A stretch of 64,000 bases of DNA, taken from positions 13,387,501-13,451,500 of the forward strand of contig NC_135792.1 of assembly GCF_051106095.1 (NCBI RefSeq). Direction: 5' to 3'. Below the pieces are notes generated by a model. It had not been told where the DNA came from. It searched no databases and saw nothing but the letters and a program-made list of their open reading frames with translations. Below are positions 1-11,432 of this stretch, piece by piece. Source of the stretch: Pogona vitticeps (taxonomy: Eukaryota > Chordata > Lepidosauria > Squamata > Agamidae). The translations under genes and the position numbers were made by a program. Position 1 is the first letter of the stretch. Every line of letters starts with the position of its first letter.

Positions 1-1785
1 TAAATTACTGCAGGGTTCTGTCACCCACACATAAAATAATTTTACATTTAAGCAAATATTCATTAAGTTATTCACAGGATCCTTTCTCCGCTTTCATGCT
101 GACACCAAAAGGAAACCAGACTTCTAATCAATTGGCATTAAATCAAATCTGGACTTGAGCCATGTTTTTGTTTTAAGCCACCAAAGCCCTGGATATTTCC
201 TACTCTGTTTCCACTAATGAGATTGGAGCCCACTGTCATTTTGACATAGTGTAATAATAAAACATTTTAATAAATAGTAAAACTTTAATTAAGCCTGTAG
301 GGATGCATGTCTGATCTTGGTGGGTGTGCAGGTCAGATGACTGCTAATTCAGGATAGCCGTCTGTGAGGGACGGGGCAGTTCGATGAGGTGGCTGCATTT
401 TTCAACAGCTGTGCACGTCATCTGCTGGCTGGAGATGCTCGAGGCTACTTCTGCCTCTTTCTTCCTCCTTCTCTTACAGCCACAGCAGGTCAGCCCTTCC
501 AGTGTTTTGTGGTACAGCATCCTTGCTTGAATTAGTCTTCACCAAAATTCCTAGTAGTATAATATTCTTTTTAAAAAAAAACCCAACAAAAACAGGTCCT
601 TGTGCTTCCTGTTTTGGTATTTTTACTTTCCAGTTTGCAATGTCAGGTTATCTAACAGACATCCAGGCTTATTACTGTAGCTGTCAAGTGCCAACGTTTG
701 AAGTCAAATTTCTCTTTTGAGTACAAAGAAATTGAGCAAGAGCAGTTGAGGCAGTACCTTCTGCTGTTCCGACTAAAATAATGGAAGGAAACGGGCAAGT
801 TTCACAGATCTGTCCTGCAGGCTTTGTATGTGCTGCTTGCCTCACCGAATGTTTCTAAAAGAGCAGAGGCTAAAGCTGCGTTAAAGCTGCTTAAGGAAGC
901 TTTACTTGTGTTTCTAATGTTGGACACACTGATTCACTGTGCCTAATACCTGCAAAGCAATTTCAGTCTACCTGGTGATTGGAGAGCTTTGTATTGTCAC
1001 AGAGGAAATGTGTATGTATATTTGTGTGTTTTAAAATTGGGATCAGGAATTAGTTTTTAATGTACTGGATACAAACTGGTTTATATTTTTCACTTGTATT
1101 TTACTCCTCTGGGGGGTACCAATACTTCATATGAACCTGCCAGAAGACACTCACTCTGGCTGTGGGAGAATTAAATTTATCTAATCTGGAAAACGCAGAC
1201 CAAGCCCAGCCTTACCGTTCAGAAGAGACTTCAGCTGGGAAGAGCCAACCATGGGTTGGCTGGGAAGAGGGATGAGATGAAAGCGGAACGTGATACAAGA
1301 AGGTGGTGCAGCACGACTTTCCTAAAGGGAGGTTATGAGATTGCTTCGGGCAGCAAAGTTCCCTGGGCTAGCACTGAGGCAGAAGAATCCTTCCAGTGGG
1401 GATGCCCTAATGGGTTGCCATATCTTCTTTTGCTCTAGCTGTGAACAACATCTGCCATTTAGAAAGAATTTGGAACAGAACCATAGAAGAGTTCAAAAGG
1501 CTTGAGAAGAAGGGGTCTTTTCCCCAGCATCAGTCTGTTTTGAAGCCAGCCTTGTGTGCAGCTCGGTCCACAATCATTTACTCAATGTGTGAAGGAAGTG
1601 TGCTTAGGAAAATCCCCAGCCTGTGTAACTGTGAATACACTGCCCCATGTTCGTTCTTACCTCACTCTCCAAGGAAAAGAATGTTAATTATGGTGGATAA
1701 GTACCTTTGGTTTTAAGCTAAATCAGGATGTCGGCTAGAAGCTGGAAGCTACTTTATAAAACTTTGGCAAAAATTAGCAGCAGCT
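1..1785. other. No gene or repeat recognised
   Basis: This is AT-rich intergenic sequence to the left of the BovB insertion. Only short unremarkable open frames occur, and I recognise no repeat family. A diverged repeat or part of a neighbouring transcript cannot be excluded. Confidence 0.5.
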
Positions 1786-1867
1786 ATTTCAACTTGTTCA
1801 CCCAGCTGTTCTAGTACAGTACAGAGTCAAGAGCACTGCAGAAAGTTGAGCAGTAGGGCCAATAGCA
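1786..1867. repeat. 82-bp target-site duplication, left copy
   Basis: This begins atttcaacttgttcaccc and ends gggccaatagca. It is identical over 82 bp to 4131-4212 on the other side of the BovB element. Confidence 0.95.
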
Positions 1868-4106
1868 AGAGGCGACTCTACACATGGAAATCACCAGATG
1901 GGCAACATCGAAATCAGATTGACTATATTCTCTGCAGCCAAAGATGGAGAAGCTCTATACAGTCAGCAAAAACAAGACCTGGAGCTGATTGTGGCTCTGA
2001 TCATCAGCTTCTCATAGCAAAATTCAAGCTTAAACTGAAGAGAGTAGGAAAAACCACTGGGCCACTCAGGTATAATCTAAACCAAATCCCTTACGAATAC
2101 ACAGTAGAAGTGAAGAACAGATTTAAGGAACTAGATTTGGTGGACAGAGTGCCTGAAGAACTTTGGATAGAGGCTCGTAACATTGTACAGGAGGCAGCAA
2201 CAAAAACCATCCCAAAGAAAAGGAAATGCAAGAAAGCAAAGTGGCTGTCCAACGAGGCCTTAGAAATAGCAGAAAAGAGAAGGGAAACAAAATGCAGGGG
2301 AGGTAGGGAAAGTTACAGAAAATTGAATGCAGACTTCCAAAGAATAGCAAGGAGAGACAAGAGGGCCTTCTTAAATGAACAATGCAAAGAAATAGAGGAA
2401 AATAACAGAAAAGGAAAAACCAAAGATCTGTTCAGGAAAATTGGAGATATTAGAGGAACATTTTGTGCAAAGATGGACATGATAAAAAACAAAAATGGAA
2501 GGGACCTCACAGAAGCAGAAGACATCAAGAAGCGGTGGCAAGAATACACAGGGGAATTATATCAGAAAGTTTTGGATATCCCGGACAACCCAGACAATAT
2601 AGTTGCTGACCTAGAGCCAGACATCCTGGAGAGCGAAGTCAAGTGGGCCTTAGAAAGCCTGGCTAACAACAAGGCCAGTGGAGGTGATGGCATTCCAGTC
2701 GAACTATTTAAAATCCTAAAGGATGATGCTGTTAAGGTGCTACATTCAATATGCCAACAAGTTTGGAAAACTCAACAGTGGCCAGAGGACTGGAAAAGAT
2801 CAGTCTACATCCCAATACCAAAGAAGGGCAGTGCCAAAGAATGCTCCAACTACCGGACAATTGCACTCATCTCACACGCCAGCAAGGTTATGCTCAAAAT
2901 CATACAAGGTAGGCTTCAGCAGTATGTGGACCGAGAACTCCCAGAAGTACAAGTGGGATTCCGAAGGGGCAGAGGAACTCGAGACCAAATTGCCAACATG
3001 CGCTGGATTATGGAGAAAGCCAGAGAGTTCCAGAAAAACATCTACTTCTGCTTCATTGACTATGCAAAAGCCTTTGACTGTGTGGACCACAGCAAACTAT
3101 GGCAAGTCCTAAAAGAAATGGGCGTGCCTGACCACCTTATCCATCTCCTGAGAAACCTATATGTGGGACAGGAAGCAACAGTTAGAACTGGATATGGAAA
3201 ACGGATTGGTTCAAAATTGGGAAAGGAGTACGACAAGGCTGTATATTGTCTCCATGCTTATTTAACTTATACATCATGCGAAAAGCAGGACTGGATGAAT
3301 CCCAAGCCGGAATTAAGATTGCTGGAAGAAATAGCAACAACCTCCGATATGCAGATGATACCACTCTGATGGCGGAAATTGAGGAGGAACTAAAGAACCT
3401 TGTAATGAGGGTGAAAGACGAGAGTGCAAAAAACGGTCTGAAACTCAACATCAAAAAAACTAAGATCATGGCCACTGGTCCCATCACCTCCTGGGAAATA
3501 GAAGGGGAAGATATGGAGGCAGTGACAGATTTTACTTTCTTGGGCTCCATGATCACTGCAGATGGAGACAGCAGCCCCGAAATTAAAAGACGCCTGCTTC
3601 TTGGGAGGAAAGCAATGACAAACCTTGACAGCATCTTAAAAAGCAGAGACATCACCTTGCCAACAAAAGTCCAAATAGTCAAAGCTATGGTTTTTCCTGT
3701 AGTGTTGTATGGAAGTGAGAGCTGGACCATAAAGAAAGCTGACCGCCGAAGAATTGATGCCTTTGAATTGTGGTGCTGGAGGAGACTCTTGAGAGTTCCC
3801 TGGACTGCAAAGAGAACAAACCTATCAATTCTAAAGGAAATCAACCCCGAGTGCTCACTGGAAGGACAGATCCTGAAGCTGAGGCTCCAGTACTTTGGCC
3901 ATCTCATGAGAAGAGAAGACTCCTTGGAAAAAACCTTGATGTTAGGAAAGTGTGACGGCAAGAGGAGAATGGGACGACTGAGGATGAGATGGCTGGACAG
4001 TGTCTGCGAAGCAACCAACATGAAATTGACACAACTACGGGAGGCAGTGGAAGATAGGAGGGCCTGGCGTGCTCTGGTCCATGGGGTCACGAGGAGTCGG
4101 ACATGA
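1868..4106 (+). pseudogene. BovB ORF: endonuclease C-terminus plus reverse transcriptase, one frameshift
   Basis: The frame open from the 5' junction to about 3203 encodes the end of the endonuclease and RT motifs including NNKASGGDGIPVELF, NYRTIALISHASKV and FIDYAKAFDCVDH. After a one-base loss near 3203 it continues in another frame with GVRQGCILSPCLFNL, NLRYADDTTLMAE (the RT catalytic YADD) and FELWCWRRLLRVPWTA. It ends at TGA 4104-4106. Compared with BovB elsewhere, NLY-IMR lacks the usual Ala-Glu-Tyr (an in-frame 9-bp deletion). No other stop is seen, so the copy is almost undecayed. Confidence 0.9.
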
Positions 4107-4130
4107 CTAAACGACTGAACACACACACAC
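1868..4130 (+). mobile_element. BovB (RTE clade) LINE, 5'-truncated, young
   Basis: This non-LTR retrotransposon begins inside the endonuclease domain (RLYTWKSPDGQHRNQIDY, SDHQLLIAKF) and runs through the reverse transcriptase to the BovB 3' end. The 3' end has the ..GVTRSRT peptide and a short (AC)n tail. A full BovB is a little over 3 kb, so roughly 0.9 kb of 5' sequence is missing, as is usual in target-primed insertion. Identical 82-bp flanking duplications mark it as recent. It lies 14 kb beyond the cadherin stop codon. Confidence 0.96.
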
Positions 4131-4212
4131 ATTTCAACTTGTTCACCCAGCTGTTCTAGTACAGTACAGAGTCAAGAGCACTGCAGAAAGTTGAGCAGTA
4201 GGGCCAATAGCA
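4131..4212. repeat. 82-bp target-site duplication, right copy
   Basis: This follows the (AC)n tail of the BovB LINE directly and repeats 1786-1867 base for base. It is much longer than the usual 7-20 bp of LINE insertions. Confidence 0.95.
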
Positions 4213-5572
4213 CTCTTAAAGGAGTGGGAGCCTTTCCAGCGTGGGGCTGTTAATGGGCAGCTTGGAAAAACAGCTTCTTGGGGCTACGAGACCCAGGAAC
4301 CAGCCAGCATGGCCTTCAGTCATGTTGAGTAGGGAATTCTAGTACCCCAAAGTAATGTCAGACCTTCCCTGTACAACATACTGTACAATGCATTTCGTAG
4401 TGTGCATGCCGAAGAAAATTGTACCATTCAGTATTTGTGTAGTGCTTTTCGGTGAGAGAAGGTAAGCAAGGGATGCTAATCATGACAAGATCTTTTGCTT
4501 CTTGATGTTTTTTTTCCTTGCAGAAAATCCCCCCATTTTCTGGGTTATTCTTTGAACATTTACGAAAGCATCTAATATGGATAATGCAGTCATTGTTGTC
4601 TTGTTGGCCTCCAAAGCTTGGTAGCATTGGATGTATTTTGCATGCCCTGAGTCTCGGGGCCATCCTATGAAAACTCCTGTGATTAACTTTTTCTGCAGCT
4701 GGGAATTTTTTCTCAAATTACATTTATAATGGCATTTCAGTCTCACAGTGAGGCTGAGACTTGTCTAAAGAGTCAAAGAGTGCTCACGCTATGGTTTGTC
4801 TCAGGGTGAAATGGCCAAATTCTAAAATTCTTCAACTTCCCCCTGGTAGGATTATGGAAGCTTCCATTCCTTTCTTTTAATTCAAAGTCTGAAGCAAAGG
4901 TGGGCCAAATATGGTCCCCATCCCAATATCCAAATTAACCACAAACCTACCACTTCTGACAAATGTGGAGTAAGTCATGACAGGTGTATGCAAAGTGAAG
5001 CATAAATCCATGTTATAGCCAAAAGATGGCTGAATAGGTGGGTGACTGTGTCACCACTGTCAGTTAAAGTTTCAGTGACATGGCAAGCAAGCTAGAAAAT
5101 AAATATAAACGGGAAAAGAACATAGGTATTCTGGCTTAGCACCTTGCAGGGCATTTATCCTACACAGAAATTAAAGTGAGGTCAGGGACAATAACTTGGA
5201 ATTTTTACTAGCCCAATGACTATTTGCTCCAGCACTGTGGGGGAAGCAGCATTGCAGAATTCCTTGTCATTGCCAAAGAGTCAAGTCAAGCTGTGAATGC
5301 ATTTAACAAAAGGGCTGTTTCCCATTCCAGGAACATGGATTGGGCTTTTGTGCACTACTTGAGCTCAACTTTTCCTGTTGTGTAGTGCATTTCTTTAAGG
5401 CATGTACAAGTTAGGAGCCACCAAGCCAGATGCGTCCCACCAGCTATTCAACAAATACCTATCTGCTTGGGACTGGAAAATTAGAGGGTTGACAAAACTA
5501 CATGGCTGGGAGCTTCATTGGGTCTGCTGGCTCACCGGTTATGCAAAAACAAGAGAAACACAGTGCACTGAA
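4213..5572. other. No gene or repeat recognised
   Basis: This is intergenic sequence between the BovB insertion and the foldback element. Short open frames here have no recognisable domain. Confidence 0.45.
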
Positions 5573-6138
5573 AGCCTAAAAATATAAACAAAACCCGTGT
5601 TAATTTACTAAACACAATATTCTACAGGAATTTACCTATAATAATCTACTTATATTTATACAGCATGAAAGTTTACAATATCTAAACCACATACGTTGAA
5701 ATATGTACAGGGAAGCTGATTTTTTTTCCCTTCAAGGTTACATACATATATATTTATAATGTATACAATTCTTGTATTGATGAGTACATATCCGCTAGGA
5801 AGCCTAGAAATTCATACATAAGAAATGCTGAATTCATTCATAGAGGTGCTTAATTCAAGAGCTTTTTCTCCCAGGAAGCTTACTGGGACTAATGTTTATT
5901 CTTTGTTGGTAATACTGAGTTCTCGAGATACAGACTATACAAACAGCTCCTCTATGAATGAATTCAGCAAAAAACATTTTTGGCTTCCCTGTATGAGGTT
6001 TTCAGTGTATGGATTGGACATTGTAAACTTTCATACTGTATAAAATATAAGTAGATTATAAGAGCATGTAAGTAAATTCTTGTAGGATATTATGTTTAGT
6101 AAGTTAACACGGGGTTTCTTTATATTGGTAGGCTCATA
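5573..6138. repeat. Long imperfect inverted repeat (foldback element)
   Basis: The left arm (about 5573-5740) contains acccgtgttaatttactaaa, aatctacttatatt and catgaaagtttacaat. The right arm (about 5985-6138) is their imperfect reverse complement. An inner pair of arms (ctgaattcattcatagagg at 5828-5846; complement at about 5953-5975) continues the symmetry around 5856. This is either a foldback MITE of unknown family or a local inverted duplication. No target duplication was resolved. The sequence is AT-rich with no coding potential. Confidence 0.75.
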
Positions 6139-8441
6139 GGTTATGCAGGCTTGCTTTTTGTTACGGGTTCATAGTTTAAAGCAGCTGTCGCCAGGCTGGT
6201 GCTACCCTCAACATGTTGAAGGAAACTCAGAGCAGTCTTAGGGTGTCCATCGCAGATGCAGTCAGCACCAGCTTAGCGGAGTCTAGTTTAAAAGGGGGGG
6301 GCGAGGAGTACATTTCAGCCTTCCCTATTTTCATTGTGCCATCTCTTATAACCCATTATAAAAGACAGGCCCTGAATTTCTTTGATTTATGGTTAAAGCT
6401 GAACCCTTCTAACCTTTTCTTTTTATAAAAGCTGTTCCATAAACTTGTGAGTGACTTGCAGTGCAATTCTGTATTTATTTAGAAATATATGTTGAACTGA
6501 TGGTATACTTGGTATATTTGTAGCCTTACTCTGTCTTTGATGCACAAAAAGGTTTGTCATCCTTTTATGGAGGAAAGAGATGTGTTATTCATCATTTGTC
6601 TTAAGATAAATTGTTATTCTGTGAACATTAAGAACCATGCATCTTTGGAGCTGACACGTTCTTTGCTCTTCTTTCTAATTTCAGTACATTTTGCTAGTTA
6701 ACAATTCACCGTGCAAGCATTTTCTAATATGCTGCAATGGGATGCATGACCATTGTCTTCTAGGTAAAAGTGCTTTCTAAAAATAAATATTCTTTTGTTT
6801 CCAGCCATTTAACAGCCAGTTGTTGTGTTTTTAATTCCCATTTTTCACTTTATCTGTCAAAGGTGGCACATTCTTTTCCTATAAAAAGAGTTTTGACCTT
6901 GTCTTAAAGCACCTTAATACGATGAAAGGATGAGTTAATATTTATTTAAATTGCTGTTTGGCTTTGACAGCATGTAAGAGTGGCTTTTATTGAATCTCCA
7001 AATTAAATGATTTAGCCGTAGCTTTTTATTTCCTTCCCCCACCCCATCCCCTGCTGTTTCATGGTACACTTGGCCTTGGTAAGGTCAGCAGCTTGTCTGA
7101 GGAAGTTATTTGGACAGTATTAAATATGCCTCTCTCTCTTTTTTTATTCGAGAAGATTGCTGGATTATCTATCCTTTCCATCCCATGGTGAATGTCTCAA
7201 CATTTGGGGATCCTTTCCTGACAAGGAAAATAAATGTTTTTGTGAGGGGACTCCAACAAAAGAAGCCATAGCATGTGATGTGCACCCCATATGAATTTTG
7301 TGGTCTAGTGTGAAGTGTGAAATGTACAGTGGGGATCTTGAAGATGAGCCTGCAGAGTTTTCGGTCATATCGACCACCTTGACTGCCTGTTATGGGATAA
7401 AACTTTGCAATGTTAAAAAAAAAAAAGCAATCTACACACACACTGCCCATTCTTCATCATTTTAATCTATGAAGTGTAATTGCTTCAGGAAATATATTTT
7501 AGAAATGATTAGCCTTGCCTAAGTCAGTGTGTGTCTAATGTGCTGCTATAAAAGCTAGTAACAGCCTCTGGACATGCCAGTTCTAAAACCTACATCTCCT
7601 TGTAATAAGAAACTCCAGGGGGATCACGATGGCTGGAAAGCTAGGGGAGCACAAAGCCTCTAGGAGTTTGTTCACCTCATTCCTCTGCTACCAGAAGTTG
7701 GGCATCATCATGGCTCTGTGGGTGGCAGGTGTAAAGAACTGTGTTGTGTCACATCCAAAGCAGTCTCTAGAATCTTTAGGAAAGAAGCTTTTGGTCTTCT
7801 TTTCCCATTCATTTTACTTTGAATAATCAGCTGTAACAATAACAGTTTTTCATTTTTCTTCATATGACCAAAGTTGCTTTCTGCATTTCACATGCTTGAT
7901 AGTTTCCTGGTCTTTAGCATTACATTTAGCTACAGTGGCTCCCAAAGGATCAGGCTGCATGTGTACTTAATCATAACCCCAGATGAAACAGAAGACGGAC
8001 CTGTGCTGCTTGACTTAAGTGAGCTCTTGTCCATTGGCCCCAGAGCATTTCACAGAGGAGCACTACCTAGGATGGCCACATGTCCTCATTTAAGGATGAC
8101 TGTCCTTCCTTTGAACAACTGCTTGAGGATAATCCTGCTTTTAAAAGGATCTTTGAAAGACTACACACTCTGTGTGATTTAAGGAACAAGGCCCGAAAGG
8201 AGGGGAGAGGAATACTGAAGTTGTTCATCCACAGGTAGCACCTGCACAGTAGATTCAGCAGGCACTGCTTTGCCCATCTGAGTGAGATGCACTGGAATTC
8301 TATTTCCATTGGAGGAATAATAATTTCTATTTACTGCATATGTATAAACAAATTAGCACATGCCACCTCCTTTTTGATGGTGTAAGTGGCCCCCCTAGCT
8401 TTGGAAATTCTGGGAATGGAATCCCTTCGACTTACAAGATA
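6139..8441. other. No gene recognised
   Basis: This is AT-rich intergenic sequence with a short A-run near 7415. Open frames are small and featureless, and I recognise no repeat with confidence. Confidence 0.4.
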
Positions 8442-9169
8442 CAGTGGGGTCTTGACTTACAAACTTAATCCGTATTGGAAGGCAGTTTGTAAGTTGAAAA
8501 ATTTGTAGGTTGAATCTGCATTTCCCATTGGAATGCATTGAAAACCATTTAATCCATATCTGTTCTTTTCCGTCCATAGAAACTAATGGGAAGCTCCTAT
8601 TCTGCCTTCTGCCACTGGAGGGGGATATTTTTTCTTTTTTTCTTAGGTCAAGAAAAGTTCAGGAAAGGAGGGGGGAGGCAGGGAACAGTTTTAAAAGCAC
8701 TTTTGAAATCTTTTTTTTCAACGAAGCCAATTTTGAAGCATGTTATGCTGATTGACCCAGGCTTTGCAAGCCAAAATGCCTCTCCCGCTTTTCCCCCCCC
8801 TTTTTTGGTTCATCCATGTTTTCAGTTGGTTTTTTAAGATACCCAGCGAAGGGGCCACATGAATCATCGGAAGGAGATTGTTCCAGAGACGAGGAGCCAC
8901 TGCCGAGAAGGCCCGGTTTCTAGTTCTTTCCTTCCGGGCCTCTCTTGGTGTCAGGTTCCTCCGCCTCACGTCCTGATTCAGGCGGGTGATACAGGTGGAC
9001 CTTGGTTAACTGAAAGTTCAAATTTAACGCTTTCCCTACCTCCCGCATGGTTTTTTTCGGTTTGTAACTCAAATCTAAGTTTGCAAGTCGAGTCAATATT
9101 TTTCTATCAGAGCGGTTTGTAAGTCGAAATGTTTGTAACTAGAGCCGTTTGTAAGTCGAGGGTTGGCTG
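8442..9169. mobile_element. Tigger/pogo-like DNA transposon (non-autonomous) carrying an L2 fragment
   Basis: The element is flanked by TA (8440-8441 and 9170-9171). Its ends are cagtggggtcttgactta and gtcgagggttggctg. Inside both ends the word 'acttacaaac' and its complement recur several times, a pattern known from Tigger termini. It is homologous to 16859-17371 over the terminal parts. The middle contains a minus-strand L2 LINE fragment, and no transposase is seen. Confidence 0.8.
8806..8992 (-). mobile_element. L2-like LINE 3' coding fragment inside the Tigger-like element
   Basis: On the minus strand this encodes NLTPREARKERTRNRAFSAV followed by PRLWNNLLPM, the conserved C-terminal segment of squamate L2-type ORF2. 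The same peptide block (REARKERTRNRAFSAVAPRL) occurs on the plus strand at about 44745-44810. It is a fragment only. Confidence 0.8.
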
Positions 9170-9171
9170 TA

Positions 9172-11028
9172 CATGCTATGCACAAGATACAAACCATTTT
9201 TCTCTATCAGAAACCTGGACCTTGGCTATGTACTACTTTTTACTTTCACTCAGTAGAATTCTCTAAACATTGTTTTTGCTTCTGGAGCTTTTGTATTTGC
9301 TACTATATTAGGGAAAACAGTTGATTCGAAAACTGAAGCTACCAAGCTCAGAAGTCTCAAGCTTATTTTTAGCTCTTCCACTGTCTCCTCTGAAGGCAAA
9401 GAGAACTCTCCTATCCCAGGATAACACTCTAGGGGATGCTTCAATGCCACAAAGCTCAGATATTTGTTATCTCTGTACGAAAGAGAAGTTTGAGGTGGGT
9501 GGGTGTGAGCCTGTGAACATCAATGGAGTTGTCAGGTCAGCAGACTAAGTACTAATATATACAAGATTATTTAAATTGCAGACCTATACACAATTTTTAT
9601 GGTAAATGGAGTTGTTGCTGTTTCATGTTAGTCCATAAAGAGCTTGGCAGGAGATTAGTTAAAGTACCAGATTACTGAAAATCCAACTACTCTAGGGACG
9701 TACTGATTTCTGTTTTTCCCCCTCCATCTTCCTCTCCCTTTTTAGATGCAAGACTTTCTAATAAACCAGCCTGCTGGCCTCATTCTTGGTAGTGCTAGTC
9801 ACTGTTTTATATGGTTTTTAAAGAAGGAGTGGACAACTGTACTGGCAGAGCAAAAAGATGGCAACCTATAAAGCAAACGGTTTTGACTGCTTTGTGGAAC
9901 CGGCAGCAAATGGGTGGCCATGACATAATTAAAATATGCTATGGCAAGAATGAGGTTCTCCAGTGACCTATAAGGTAATTTAATTTAATTTTGGGTTAGA
10001 GCACCAAGAACCCCCTGCCATGGTATCCCAATGGCTGGGCTAGCTCTGGGGTTCTGAGACCTGTGATCTTAAAAATAAAGCTTTCCCCACCAAAGTTTTA
10101 TCAAATTAAATTGCAGAAACAGCTAAGAATAGTTTTCATGTTTCCAGCACTGAAGAAGGCCACAAGATAGTTTACCTAAAGCTTGAAATTGGGTTGATGC
10201 CATCTTGTTTCTATTCTGGTGGACCTATAATATCAGTTGAAACTGAAGATGCTTTTCTGATGAGACTTTTGGCAGATTGCTGCCCTGCACATAATTGTTT
10301 AGGACATCTAGACAACCTCCTGTGTTTGTGTGTTAGTCTTTTTCCCCTCCAGTCTGATCATTTTGAGGACTTTTATTTTAACGTTTTAATTGCAATGAAC
10401 AGCGACAAAAAAGAAAATAAAAAATAAGGTATTATGTCATGCATTTGCATTGATATAAACGGAGTTTATGCCCGAAATGTAAGGGATTGAAAATAGCATG
10501 TATAAAACATACCGTGATGTAGTAGCAAAGCAATATAATTCCAGAGCATTGAATAAGCAGCAGTATTTATCCTTCCACCTACAAAATGTCTGTGCCTTTT
10601 GACTAAAAGCTGTCTGGATGCATACATGCACATCTTTGAAACCATCCAGTTTACTCCCCCCCCCCCCAATTCTCATCACAAAGCCTGACACATTCAGCCC
10701 TAAGGTAGAAAGCTAGTGTACAGGGGCCCAAACTCTGTCAATCCCATTATTGATTGTCTGAAATGCCAATAGTTTTCCAGGGTCTCAGGCTCTCATGCCT
10801 AGGGACTCTCTCATCACTCTCTGTCTGATATTGAGATTTCCCTGTGATCATGATTAAGGTTGGTTGGTTGACCAACTGATTACAAATAACTGATGATCCT
10901 GCAAAAGCTGTAAGCCAGAGTTAGCACTGTGGCCCCTTCCCCTAGCAAGTTTGTTTCCACAATGTTAATGCTAAGAATTTATAGCACATGGCAAACATGA
11001 CTGTGGTCTTTCAGTGTGGTTCAGCAAG
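9172..11028. other. No gene recognised
   Basis: This is intergenic sequence with short A-, T- and C-runs (for example at 10657-10666). I recognise no coding exon or RNA gene. Confidence 0.4.
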
Positions 11029-11036
11029 CGCTAGAG

Positions 11037-11157
11037 GAGTAGTTCCTAACCTTAGGTCCCCAGATGTTCTTGGACTAAAACTTCACCACTAGCTGTGTGG
11101 TCAGGATTTCTGGGAGTTGTAGTCGAAGAACATCCCAACCAAGGTTGGGAACCACTG
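11037..11157. mobile_element. Short palindromic hAT-type MITE
   Basis: The two halves are complementary (gatgttcttggact / agtcgaagaacatc; tagttcctaacc / ggttgggaaccactg). It is flanked by 8-bp near-identical duplications, cgctagag (11029-11036) and ccctagag (11158-11165), as expected for hAT. It belongs to the same family as 25101-25236. Confidence 0.75.
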
Positions 11158-11314
11158 CCCTAGAGATATCACAGACCAATAGTGTCCTCCACACCTTAAT
11201 TCCCATTTTCCCTGACCAGCTATGGTGAGAGTTTATACATCTGGAGGACACAGGGCAGAGAAGGCTGGTCTAGAACTTTACAGCTTTTCTGCAGGTCAGT
11301 ATGGTTATGAACCT

Positions 11315-11432
11315 TCAGCACTCCAGATGTTTTGCACTACACTCCCAAAATCCCCAGCCTGTATCACCAGTGCCAAAGGACTGGAAGTTGTAGCCCAAAA
11401 TATCTGGAATGCCAGATGTTTTCCACCATTGG
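11315..11432. mobile_element. Older palindromic MITE, hAT-like
   Basis: The halves cactccagatgttttgcac and gccagatgttttccacc, with a central 'ggaagttgtagcccaaaa' block, resemble the 11037 and 25101 elements but are more diverged. The ends are approximate and no target duplication was resolved. Confidence 0.45.

Noticed and set aside
3182-4132. 316-codon open frame on the minus strand
   Set aside because: It is the antisense shadow of the BovB reverse transcriptase, with no domain of its own.
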